Shown here: positions 1 through 7,765 of the stretch, piece by piece | How the letters are laid out: each line of letters starts with the position of its first letter | How positions within the stretch are numbered: the stretch's first letter is position 1 | NCBI GenBank assembly: GCA_051871275.1 | Contig: JBJECR010000055.1 | Span: 1-15,937 of the forward strand | Length of the DNA: 15,937 nucleotides | Direction of reading: 5' to 3' | From: CAJUPY01 sp051871275 | GTDB lineage: Bacteria > Bacteroidota > Bacteroidia > Bacteroidales > Muribaculaceae | Program-made: the position numbers and the translations under genes | Notes under the pieces: model-generated | Database searches by the model: none | Told to the model about the DNA's origin: nothing | What the model saw: only the letters and a program-made list of their open reading frames with translations

Positions 1-101
1 CATGTGACATATAAAGAAAGGATGTACCAAATAACTTAATTTTGATACACCCTCCTGACCTCTATTATATCGTGCTATACGATGAATATTTTTTGAAACT
101 C

Positions 102-181
102 TGTCGGACGAACCGTCACGGTGGCTTCCGAAGATATTTAGTGTTTGTTTTATTATTTACTTCTTTGACCGTGTTCCGACA
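102..181 (-). other. Imperfect long inverted repeat 3' of the exchanger gene
   Basis: TGTCGGA at 102-108 is the exact reverse complement of TCCGACA at 175-181, and CACGGT at 117-122 pairs with ACCGTG at 168-173. The stem has an asymmetric bulge (8 nt against 1 nt) and a 45-nt AT-rich loop. It begins 37 nt after the stop codon of the exchanger gene, so it could be a 3' UTR structure or weak terminator, although no clear T tract follows on the minus strand. I see no protein or known RNA family in 1-218, and the short plus-strand frame there has no recognisable content. Confidence 0.35.
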
Positions 182-218
182 AAAAGGTTTAATCGCAACT
201 TCTAAAAAAATGTTAAAA

Positions 219-1178
219 TTATAACTTTAGGAGAAGATATGCTATATAAGAAACGTAAACCGCCAGGAAAATAATGCCTTCTATCCTGTCAAATTTGCGT
301 TTTCCAAACGTAAACACCACCGCAAATGTCATGAGTATTGCAAGGGTCATAACTGCGTAGTCCACCAGAGATATAGAGTTTGTTTCAAAGGGTGAGATTA
401 AACCTGTCACACCGAGTATCAGCAGCAAATTGAATATGTTTGAGCCTATGGCATTGCCGAGTGCCAGCTGAGTGTTTTTCTTCACTGCCGCCACTACAGA
501 CGTGATAAGTTCCGGCAAGGATGTGCCCACAGCCACGATTGTTATCGCTATCACGGCATCGCTCATTCCCCATGCTTTTGCCACATCTATGGCAGAGGCT
601 AGAAACAGGTTTCCGCCGCAAATAAGGATTGTAAGTGATGTAACGGCAATAAAAACAAGCAGATACGTATTTTTGCCGCTAAGCATGGAGCTGCATTCTT
701 CGCTCTCCGCTCCGGACTGACGATCCTTAATTATCACATACGCCATATATATCGCAAACACCACCAACAAAACTGCCGCATCAAGACGGCTGAGCATATT
801 AGTGCTGCCAAAAAGTGCATTATCGTTCACAAATACCACCACAAGCAGTGTGGCAAGTATGGCAAACGGAATATCTCGCCTATAAGTGGTCCTTTCAATA
901 GAGAATGGAAAGATTGCAGCCGTGAGACCGAGGATAAGCAGAATATTGCAGATATTCGAGCCCACAACATTACCTATTGCTATATCTCCGGCACCCTGAA
1001 GCGCTCCGGAAACAGACACAAAAAGTTCCGGCGAAGACGTTCCCATTCCCACAATAGTGAGACCGATAACAAAATTTGATATTTTTGCTTTTTGTGCCAG
1101 TGCTACGGAGGATTCTACCAGGAAATTTGCTCCAAGCAGAAGCAGTGCCAAGCCTACAACAAGAAGAAGATATGTCAT
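219..1178 (-). CDS. Na+/Ca2+ exchanger family membrane protein (CaCA, YrbG-like)
   Basis: This is an inner-membrane cation exchanger of the CaCA superfamily that probably extrudes Ca2+ in exchange for Na+ or H+. The 319 residues show the expected inverted duplication. The first half has the alpha-1 motif GMGTSSPE (44-51) followed by GNVVGSN (69-75). The second half has the alpha-2 motif AVGTSLPE (216-223) followed by GNAIGSN (241-247). The ion-coordinating glutamates are therefore E51 and E223. About ten hydrophobic helices are visible, with a polar cytoplasmic linker at roughly 151-170. Length is typical of bacterial YrbG-like members. It lies 67 bp after the C69 dipeptidase gene; no promoter of the Bacteroidetes consensus is visible in that gap, so read-through from the upstream genes is possible. 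Ion specificity cannot be told from sequence alone. Confidence 0.95.
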   Translation of the reverse strand: MTYLLLVVGLALLLLGANFLVESSVALAQKAKISNFVIGLTIVGMGTSSPELFVSVSGALQGAGDIAIGNVVGSNICNILLILGLTAAIFPFSIERTTYRRDIPFAILATLLVVVFVNDNALFGSTNMLSRLDAAVLLVVFAIYMAYVIIKDRQSGAESEECSSMLSGKNTYLLVFIAVTSLTILICGGNLFLASAIDVAKAWGMSDAVIAITIVAVGTSLPELITSVVAAVKKNTQLALGNAIGSNIFNLLLILGVTGLISPFETNSISLVDYAVMTLAILMTFAVVFTFGKRKFDRIEGIIFLAVYVSYIAYLLLKL

Positions 1179-1245
1179 CTTTTACCCTATATTATAACAG
1201 AATGTCTCTGCAAAAAAGTTCTTATATCAAAATGAATTTAAGTCA

Positions 1246-2874
1246 CTATTTCTGCGGTTCTTTCACTTCCAGTCTGTCACCTGCAGAGCGGACAATTTCG
1301 CGGAGATATTCCTCATTGTCGTAGCCGGGGAAATTAGGGTAAACAGGCATACCGTCTTTGCTGTAAATAAAGCCGTTTTCATCTTCCTTCTTCACATTGC
1401 CGTCAAGGTGCTTTACAAAGAGATAGTCACCGAGTTTTTTATAGTCTTCCGTGGCTTTTGCTGCCCATTTGTCGGCAAGTGCTTGTGCTTTCACTTTAGC
1501 TTTAGCTTCATCGTTCATTTCCGGGTCTTGTTCAAGAGCCTTAACTTCCAGAACGATAGCTGTTTCAAGTTCAGACTGCACTTTGCGGATATCCGGAATC
1601 ATACGGCTATAGCGGCTATATGCCTGGTTTGCAACATAATTGTTTACCCAGAAGTTTGCATCCCAGTCCAAAGTGACGATATCTCCTTTGCCCAGCTGAC
1701 GCGGAGTGCGTGTAACTTTGCAGAGGATAGGCAGATACACGCAGGTATTTGCATCGTCAGTACCAAACCAGAGAATACCACGCATAGCTTCCGGCACGTC
1801 TTTGCGGAGCTGTGCCACGAAAGAGAAGCCAGTCTGCTGAGTTGCTATAGCACGTTCATTTGTGTATTCTTTGCCGTCTATCTTAAACGTCATAGGACGG
1901 TAACGGTAAGGTACATTGAAAGCACCGGCACCGGCATCTTTTGTCATATCAAACGGAGTATCCTCAAAATGGTCACGCATCATCCATTTCATATCTTCCG
2001 CAGTGAGTTTGCGGTTCGGTTTCACCCAAAGCGGCATTGGTTCGCCCTTACCCTCGTTTATCCATGTGAGGTATTGCTCGGCATTGTCTGTAAACTTATT
2101 AAAAAATGCCCAAACTCGTGCATCACAGCCGCGGAGAGCACCGAAATCAGTCACAGCGTAAGCCTTAGAGAAATCAAAATCCGCATCTTTGCCCTTAAAG
2201 TAGCCTTTTTTGCGAGCAAAAGAAATCACATCTTTGGAATAGAGCGTTTCGGGGTCATTGAGTGGAAATTTATGTATGCGAGCATGGTTTGCATGACCGG
2301 AGATGTATCCGTCCGGAATACGACGTGCCACCCAAACAGCTCCTTTTTCATCTTTTCCTTTGCCAATCATTTCCATAATCCACACCTCATCCGCATCTGC
2401 AATAGAGAATGATTCACCGGAAGACGCATAGCCATATTCCTCTACGAGTGAAGTCATTACGCTAATAGCCTCGCGTGCCGTTTTGCATCGCTGGAGAGCA
2501 ATGTAAATCAGTGAACCATAGTCGATAATACCATTTGGAGCACCGAGTTCTTCAAGTCCGCCCCAAGTGGATTCAGAGATGGCAAGTCCGTACTCATTCA
2601 TGTTGCCGATAACCTGATATGTATGGCTAACTTCCGGAATAACACCAAGATACGCATTTGTATCCCATTCGCGTACAATTCTCATTGCACCTTCAGGATA
2701 GTCAGCAGCCGGATAGTTATACAGCTCGCCGTAAAGCACGTGCGAGTCTGCCGCGTAGGTGATAAAATTACTATTGTCTTCTGTTGCACTGCGAGTTGCA
2801 ATAAGGCTCGTGCAAGCCGCTGCATCTATCACTGCCAGCATTGCTATTGCCGAGAAAAAAGATTTAAGTTTCAT
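1246..2874 (-). CDS. Secreted peptidase family C69 dipeptidase
   Basis: This is an N-terminal-nucleophile cysteine hydrolase of family C69 (dipeptidase A/PepD-like), 542 residues. A signal peptide (1-20) ends in DAAA, directly followed by Cys21-Thr22, the expected nucleophile; removal of the leader would free the Cys amino group as Ntn chemistry requires. Family segments follow: IGNMNEYGLAIS (89-100), DEVWIMEMIG (162-171), the KGAVWVARRIPDG stretch (177-189), DTPFDMTKDAGAG (305-317) and TNERAIATQQTGFSF (338-352). The C-terminal third is charged and helical, as in secreted Bacteroidales members. Likely role is periplasmic or extracellular dipeptide hydrolysis for nutrition. The position -3 residue is Ala, so the leader is a poor lipobox and lipidation of Cys21 is less likely than Ntn processing, though not excluded. 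It follows a degenerate paralogue by 96 bp in the same frame and is probably co-transcribed with it. Confidence 0.93.
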   Translation of the reverse strand: MKLKSFFSAIAMLAVIDAAACTSLIATRSATEDNSNFITYAADSHVLYGELYNYPAADYPEGAMRIVREWDTNAYLGVIPEVSHTYQVIGNMNEYGLAISESTWGGLEELGAPNGIIDYGSLIYIALQRCKTAREAISVMTSLVEEYGYASSGESFSIADADEVWIMEMIGKGKDEKGAVWVARRIPDGYISGHANHARIHKFPLNDPETLYSKDVISFARKKGYFKGKDADFDFSKAYAVTDFGALRGCDARVWAFFNKFTDNAEQYLTWINEGKGEPMPLWVKPNRKLTAEDMKWMMRDHFEDTPFDMTKDAGAGAFNVPYRYRPMTFKIDGKEYTNERAIATQQTGFSFVAQLRKDVPEAMRGILWFGTDDANTCVYLPILCKVTRTPRQLGKGDIVTLDWDANFWVNNYVANQAYSRYSRMIPDIRKVQSELETAIVLEVKALEQDPEMNDEAKAKVKAQALADKWAAKATEDYKKLGDYLFVKHLDGNVKKEDENGFIYSKDGMPVYPNFPGYDNEEYLREIVRSAGDRLEVKEPQK

Positions 2875-2907
2875 ATTATTTTTCTTTTTTAAGTTTCTTC
2901 TATTTTT

Positions 2908-2961
2908 TATTTTAGCTAAAGTAGCTATCTTAGCTATCTTAGCTATCTTAGCTATTTTAGC
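2908..2961 (-). repeat. Six-unit 9-bp tandem repeat between the two C69 genes
   Basis: Read on the minus strand the units are GCTAAAATA, three copies of GCTAAGATA, GCTACTTTA, and GCTAAAATA again, with no gaps. It fills over half of the 96-bp gap between the pseudoenzyme stop (2971-2973) and the dipeptidase start (2874). Read in the frame shared by both genes it would encode Ala-Lys-Ile repeats, with no stop codon between 2970 and the dipeptidase ATG. Copy number change by slippage would alter spacing by 9 bp while preserving frame. Confidence 0.9.
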
Positions 2962-2970
2962 GTCAATTTT

Positions 2971-4143
2971 TCATTCTTCTTTTCGCATAAAATTCCGTAT
3001 AAGAGCAGAATAACTTTCTTTCACTTTTTGTGCCCATATATCAGCCAAATCTTGCAGAATTTCCGCAGCTATTTCTTCATCTTCAAATTCAGGTACTTGC
3101 TCCAAGACAACATCCACATCAACGGATATGGAATCTTCCAGAGCAATCTGGAGACCTTTCAAATCTTTTTCCCGTATTTGCCCTACCCTCACTTCTTTTT
3201 CCACTTCTTCAAGCAAATAAACAAGTGATTCAGAAGAATTTACATCAAATCCTGCCGGCATTTTCTTCACATTGCGAAAAAGCGGAATAAATGCAGATAT
3301 TTCAGGATTGCCGGGAGCATAATAGATAAGGCTCTGCATGAGTTCATATCTATCTGCAGAGGCTTCTGCGATAACGGAAAATTTCACATTATCAATCGCA
3401 CTGTTTCTCAGTGCTTTACGGATATCATAGAGCGAAACATAGCGGCTCGGAGTTCGCCAAGCTGCATCACTCTCTGCCGTCACGCCAAGTATGCCATATG
3501 AATTTTCCTCATCGGTATTTTCACTGCAAGCTATCCTGCAATAAGCCTTTGCAAAGTCAAAATTTTCATCTTTGCCTGCAAACATGCCGCTTTTGCGGGC
3601 ATAGCTTATCACATCCGGTGAGAAAATTGCGTTTCTGAAGTCTTTATGCGGCAAACAGTGAACCAATGGGCAGCCTGCATAAACACTCACCGCATCATCA
3701 GGCAAACGAAGTGCCACCCAAACGGCTCCCGGTGCATCTTTTTTACCGGCATATTCCACTATCCACGCCTCTTTCACGTCTGCCAGCATCAAAGTCACAT
3801 AAACATCCGGCACGGAAATGCTTGAAAGAATATCAGACAGTGCCAAAATTGCTTCACGGCAAGACTTTGTAGAATCCAAAAGGCGACAAGCAATTTCTTC
3901 CGCATCATTCTCCGGACTTACGTATTTGCCCGGCATAACACTCTGAAACTCCAGAATGGTAAGTCCATAGACATTAGTATGGTAAAAGCAGTTGCCGGGA
4001 CTGTCTTTTTCTGTAAAAGCAAGTTCCGTGCAGTCTCCTGTTGTTGCCTTTTTCCCCACCATAACAGCTATTTCCGCACTTTTGGCAGAACCAAAAGCGA
4101 AAACACACATCAGAGAGAAAACAAAAAGGCGGAACAATGTCAT
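2971..4143 (-). CDS. Degenerate peptidase C69 paralogue (probable pseudoenzyme), secreted
   Basis: This 390-residue protein has a signal peptide (about 1-20 or 1-23) and is homologous to the intact C69 dipeptidase next to it. Shared blocks include GAVWVALRLPDD and SPDVISYARKSGMFAGKDENFDF, plus a similar helical C-terminus. The family opening normally reads Cys-Thr-x-Leu-(Ile/Leu)-Val-Gly-Lys-Lys-Ala-Thr; here it reads EIAVMVGKKAT (24-34), so Glu24 replaces the nucleophilic Cys. About 40 residues are missing before CFYHTNVYGLTI, and a second block corresponding to the neighbour's TNERAIATQQTG motif is also absent. The frame is open throughout, which suggests a maintained protein without C69 catalysis. 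I chose the ATG at 4143 because the promoter at 4170-4200 would start transcription downstream of the in-frame ATG at 4182. A binding, regulatory or dying-gene role is open. Confidence 0.85.
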   Translation of the reverse strand: MTLFRLFVFSLMCVFAFGSAKSAEIAVMVGKKATTGDCTELAFTEKDSPGNCFYHTNVYGLTILEFQSVMPGKYVSPENDAEEIACRLLDSTKSCREAILALSDILSSISVPDVYVTLMLADVKEAWIVEYAGKKDAPGAVWVALRLPDDAVSVYAGCPLVHCLPHKDFRNAIFSPDVISYARKSGMFAGKDENFDFAKAYCRIACSENTDEENSYGILGVTAESDAAWRTPSRYVSLYDIRKALRNSAIDNVKFSVIAEASADRYELMQSLIYYAPGNPEISAFIPLFRNVKKMPAGFDVNSSESLVYLLEEVEKEVRVGQIREKDLKGLQIALEDSISVDVDVVLEQVPEFEDEEIAAEILQDLADIWAQKVKESYSALIRNFMRKEE

Positions 4144-4169
4144 GAATAAGAATGTTAATAAATTTTCCA

Positions 4170-4200
4170 CAAAGATACGCAAAATGCGTCACAAATCAAA
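4170..4200 (-). promoter_or_regulatory. Bacteroidetes-type promoter for the C69 pseudoenzyme gene
   Basis: On the minus strand there is TTTG (4197-4200), a 19-nt spacer, then TATCTTTG (4170-4177), matching the Bacteroidetes primary-sigma consensus TTTG-N19/20-TAnnTTTG. The -33 part overlaps the stop codon of the acyltransferase gene. The predicted transcript starts near 4163, giving a leader of about 20 nt to the ATG at 4143. Confidence 0.7.
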
Positions 4201-5134
4201 TATCTATAGAATATGTAGTATAAACGACCGCCCTACCGCCATAGCTATATTTCTGATTTATCAAGCCATCATTCAGAATTTTGCCACCATCTTCGTTAGA
4301 CGTTCCAAAATCAAAATAGCGGCAAGTTTCCGGCAGACTGTTTAGAATATTGTCGTACATTGCAGGGAGCACTCTCAGTTTTCTACCATTTTCCGTGGTG
4401 GCACAATACTGTGCTTTTGCTACTGTTTCAGACAGATACAAAATTATTCCGGCAACAATTTCACCTTCATAAACGGCAGTGAAAAGACGGATATTATCAG
4501 GAAAACGTGATTTCAGAAGAAGCATTTCTTGTAACGAGTGAACAGGTTTGGAATCGTATTTATCGTGAAGTCTTTCACACAAAACGTCCCAAAATCCTGC
4601 ATAATCATCACTTTCACAGATTTTTACACCACTTTGCAGAGCGGAATTTATTCCTCTGCGTGGACTTCTGTCAAAGGGCAATCGGTGCTGCAGGTCAAGA
4701 ACAGAGGAGATGAGCGTAGCCTCAATCTTAGCATTGCTGAGGAAAAGGGCATAAAGGTCTTCTTCTGCCGGATAGATATGATAAATATGCGGCATTGCCT
4801 TATAGACGAGTTTTTTCACACCTTCCGCCCGGAGAAAATCTTTCATTTTGCTCCACATTTCAAGCATTTCCGGTGCGGAAAGTCCTTTGGCACTTGTCAC
4901 CCAGCCACCGTATGTGAGTCCTTGATGTGAATAAACCGTTTCCCCTTTTATATTTGCAGGAAGCAAACCGCAAATTTTTTCGTCCTTTAATGCCACAAGG
5001 GAAAAGTCCGTAAACCTGTCTGAATGATATTCCATATAGTCACGCAAAAATAGGAAAGACCCGTTTTTCGCACCTTTCACAAATTCGTCCCATTCAGACT
5101 TATATTGAGAATTATATTTAATTATTTCCAGCAT
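4196..5134 (-). CDS. FemAB/GNAT-like acyltransferase
   Basis: This 312-residue soluble protein belongs to the Bacteroidales GNAT/FemAB-like group. The opening block with EWDEFVKGAKNGSFLFLRDYM (15-34) and the LLPANIKG...YSHQGLTYGG segment (57-77) are typical of it. The second half carries a GNAT-like fold core: RSPRRGINSALQSGV (156-170), the strand IRLFTAVYEGEIVAGIILYL (215-234), and FDFGTSNEDGG (275-285) near the end. There is no signal peptide, so it should act in the cytoplasm. The acceptor is unknown; relatives transfer acyl or aminoacyl groups, some onto cell-wall precursors. Start choice: in-frame TTG (5155) overlaps the -7 element at 5153-5160 and ATG 5146 lies about at the expected transcript start, so ATG 5134 is preferred. 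It stands alone between two promoters and ends 52 bp before the C69 pseudoenzyme start. Confidence 0.85.
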   Translation of the reverse strand: MLEIIKYNSQYKSEWDEFVKGAKNGSFLFLRDYMEYHSDRFTDFSLVALKDEKICGLLPANIKGETVYSHQGLTYGGWVTSAKGLSAPEMLEMWSKMKDFLRAEGVKKLVYKAMPHIYHIYPAEEDLYALFLSNAKIEATLISSVLDLQHRLPFDRSPRRGINSALQSGVKICESDDYAGFWDVLCERLHDKYDSKPVHSLQEMLLLKSRFPDNIRLFTAVYEGEIVAGIILYLSETVAKAQYCATTENGRKLRVLPAMYDNILNSLPETCRYFDFGTSNEDGGKILNDGLINQKYSYGGRAVVYTTYSIDI

Positions 5135-5152
5135 ATAACCATACATCTTTGA

Positions 5153-5183
5153 CAAAAGTAGCCACTTTTATGCAAAATTCAAA
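5153..5183 (-). promoter_or_regulatory. Bacteroidetes-type promoter for the acyltransferase gene
   Basis: The minus strand reads TTTG (5180-5183), 19 nt, then TACTTTTG (5153-5160), fitting TTTG-N19/20-TAnnTTTG. Transcription would begin near 5146, which supports the ATG at 5134 as the start of the acyltransferase and argues against the longer versions. Confidence 0.65.
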
Positions 5184-5274
5184 ATCCTATTCCTAAAAAG
5201 TGATGCTAACGGCAATTTTTCGGAATAGCAATGCATCTTTGAGTTAAAAAAAATAGCAAGAAAAGCAAACAAAC

Positions 5275-7728
5275 TCACACGGGATCCACATCGTAGTAAA
5301 AGACGGTTCTTTTCACGTCTTTATCTTCGCAAAGTTCCAGATAAGCCTGACGGATAACATTTTTCACTTTTTGCATAGATGCACCCGTTTCCACTTTCAG
5401 CATCATTTTTCTGATATACCACAAAGCAACCTTTTCCACGGCAGGTTTTTCCGGATTTGAAATTCTATTGCCAAAAAGTGAACGCAGCTTTTCCGAAACA
5501 ATGTCTGAAACGTGGTTTAGCACCCTTACGTCCTTATGCTTGAGATATATATTGATAATGCGAGTAAACGGAGGATACAGAAATGCTTTTCTTTCTTCAA
5601 GTTCGTGCTTGTAAAAGCCCAAATAGTCGTTATTCTTAAGAAACTGAACAACAGGGTGTTGCGGATGAGTGGTTTGAATCATCACTATACCTTTTGTACC
5701 TTCACGTCGCCCGGCACGTCCCGCCACCTGACAAATCATATTAAAAGCACGCTCGGAAGCACGGAAATCCGGGAAATCTATCATATTATCGGCATTAAGC
5801 ACACCCACAACAGTAACATTGCCGAAATCAAGCCCTTTAGTCACCATTTGTGTGCCCACGAGAATGTCTGCTTTGTGTGCGGAGAAATCAGATATTATCT
5901 GCTCGTACGAGTCCTTATTACGAGTAGTATCAAGGTCCATACGCAGGATTTTTCTATCCGGAAATTCTTTTGCCACCTCATCTTCAATTCGTTCCGTTCC
6001 ATAGCCGTAAATTTCCACCGTAGGCTGCTTGCACACGGGGCAAACAGTTGGGAGTGTTTTCATGGCACCGCAATAGTGGCAAACGAGCATATTTGTGATG
6101 CGATGATACGTCATTGTCACATCGCAATAGTCGCATTTCGGTGTCCACTCACACATTTTGCAAACCGGTCGCGGTGCATATCCGCGACGATTCTGGAAAA
6201 GTATCACCTGGTTGCCTGCATCAAGTGCTTCTCGTGCCACTTTAAGGGTTTCAAAAGCAAATGGCGATGAATATTCTTTTCTCTGACGGGCACGGACTAT
6301 ATCCACAATTTTCACATCGGGCAAAATTGCTCCGGAATATCTTTCAAAGAGTTCCACAAGTCCGAAATGACCTGTTTCCGCCTTGTATCTTGTTTCAATA
6401 GAGGGAGTTGCACTACCGAGCAGTGTTTTGGCACCATGCATTTTTGCAAGCACTATAGCCACATCTCTGCCATTATACCTTGGAGCCGGGTCTGCCTGCT
6501 TGTAGCTTGCTTCATGCTCTTCGTCAACAATCACCAGTCCGAGGTTTCCAAAAGGCAGAAACACTGCGGAACGAGCACCTATCACTACACATGGCTCACT
6601 ACCTTCCAGCAGTTTATTCCACACATCAACTCTCTCATTATCAGTAAACTTTGAGTGATAAATAAGTACTCGCTCACCAAAAACGTCCTGTAAACGACGT
6701 GTAAGCTGTGTGGTAAGTGCAATTTCCGGCACAAGGTAAAATGCACGTTTCCCTTGCCGCAAAACATAGTCGATAAGATGAATATATATCTCCGTTTTGC
6801 CACTTGCCGTAACTCCATGAAGGAGAGTCACATCGTGGTCAAACCATGATTTATGAATCTTGTCCAGCGCCTCGGATTGTGCATCACTCAGCACAGGCAG
6901 GTCTTTTTGCGGAGCACCGTTAAAACTGAATCTGTTGACCTCACGGACGTACGTTTCCACAATTCCTTTCTTCACCATTGCCGCCACCACAGTCGTATCC
7001 TCACCGGCACGCTTGAGCAACTGCTCACGTTCCACCTCCTTTGGGACGTCCGTGCAACGGTGCATCTTGGACATTTCCAGCAATGCGAGCAACACACGTT
7101 CCTGTTTTTGAGAACGTTGCACGGCTTTGAAAGCATCTTCAACTGCCGCAGTTAGTTTTACATAGTGTACTTTCTTGGGACGGTAACGCTCATTAAGTTT
7201 TTCGGAAACAATTACAGCCTCTTTTTCCAAAAGACGCTTTATGAGTGAAGAGATATTCTTGTTTTCAAGTGCCTTTTCAAGTTCCGTTACACTCATTTTG
7301 CCATGAGAACGGAGCAGATTTATCACTATCTTTTCATTGTCTTTCAGGCGATTATCCCCTTCTTCCTCGTAATCCTCATTAAACTCCACCACGGTTTCGC
7401 TCTGGATTACAAGTCCTGACGGCAAAGCGGCTTTATAAACGTCACCAATTGCACAAAGATAATAGTCTGCAATCCATGTCCACAGTTTCAACTGCGGATG
7501 TCGCACCACGGATCTTGAATCCAAAAGCAAAGAAATAGGCTTTACCTCGTATTCGCCCTGAATTTTAAACGGAAAACCAACAACAATAGCCGTGCAATAC
7601 TTCTTTGAACCGAACGGCACTATCACACGCGACCCCACCACTATCTTTTCTTCCATATCTTCCGGTATGGAATACGTAAACGTGGTGTTCAACGGGAGCG
7701 GCAATATTACCTCGGCATAACGGCTCAT
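5275..7728 (-). CDS. priA: Primosomal protein N' (replication restart helicase PriA)
   Basis: PriA is the 3'-5' DNA helicase that recognises stalled forks and rebuilds the primosome for replication restart. The 817 residues show the full layout: N-terminal 3'-DNA-binding region (MSRYAEVILPLPLNTTFTYS), a winged-helix region up to about 270, helicase lobe 1 with Walker A GVTASGKT (305-312) and DEEH box (402-405), and the GSATPS motif (438-443). The zinc-binding insert has eight cysteines (523, 526, 532, 535, 550, 553, 563, 566). Lobe 2 has GTQMVTKGLDF (625-635) and QVAGRAGR (667-674). Length is at the upper end for the family, typical of Bacteroidales. It begins 37 bp after the third OmpH gene with no promoter between them, so co-transcription is likely. 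Downstream (5156-5274) I see only a weak GATGC/GCATC pairing. Confidence 0.98.
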   Translation of the reverse strand: MSRYAEVILPLPLNTTFTYSIPEDMEEKIVVGSRVIVPFGSKKYCTAIVVGFPFKIQGEYEVKPISLLLDSRSVVRHPQLKLWTWIADYYLCAIGDVYKAALPSGLVIQSETVVEFNEDYEEEGDNRLKDNEKIVINLLRSHGKMSVTELEKALENKNISSLIKRLLEKEAVIVSEKLNERYRPKKVHYVKLTAAVEDAFKAVQRSQKQERVLLALLEMSKMHRCTDVPKEVEREQLLKRAGEDTTVVAAMVKKGIVETYVREVNRFSFNGAPQKDLPVLSDAQSEALDKIHKSWFDHDVTLLHGVTASGKTEIYIHLIDYVLRQGKRAFYLVPEIALTTQLTRRLQDVFGERVLIYHSKFTDNERVDVWNKLLEGSEPCVVIGARSAVFLPFGNLGLVIVDEEHEASYKQADPAPRYNGRDVAIVLAKMHGAKTLLGSATPSIETRYKAETGHFGLVELFERYSGAILPDVKIVDIVRARQRKEYSSPFAFETLKVAREALDAGNQVILFQNRRGYAPRPVCKMCEWTPKCDYCDVTMTYHRITNMLVCHYCGAMKTLPTVCPVCKQPTVEIYGYGTERIEDEVAKEFPDRKILRMDLDTTRNKDSYEQIISDFSAHKADILVGTQMVTKGLDFGNVTVVGVLNADNMIDFPDFRASERAFNMICQVAGRAGRREGTKGIVMIQTTHPQHPVVQFLKNNDYLGFYKHELEERKAFLYPPFTRIINIYLKHKDVRVLNHVSDIVSEKLRSLFGNRISNPEKPAVEKVALWYIRKMMLKVETGASMQKVKNVIRQAYLELCEDKDVKRTVFYYDVDPV

Positions 7729-7765
7729 GTGGCTATTTCGTTTAAGAAAAAGTAATAAAGAAATA

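Noticed and set aside
1..3. ATG on the minus strand at the very left edge, possibly the start of another gene
   Set aside because: No coding sequence is inside the window to support it.
42..224. Plus-strand 60-codon frame at the left edge
   Set aside because: It begins at TTG, matches nothing I recognise, crosses the inverted repeat at 102-181 and runs into the 3' end of the exchanger gene.
1408..2412. Plus-strand open frame of 334 codons opposite the C69 dipeptidase
   Set aside because: It is antisense to a gene with clear family motifs, and its Cys/His/Phe-rich composition is typical of a shadow frame.
5196..5245. Possible terminator after priA (GATGC/GCATC pairing followed by ACTTTTT)
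   Set aside because: The stem is only about 5 bp with a loop near 30 nt, too weak to call.
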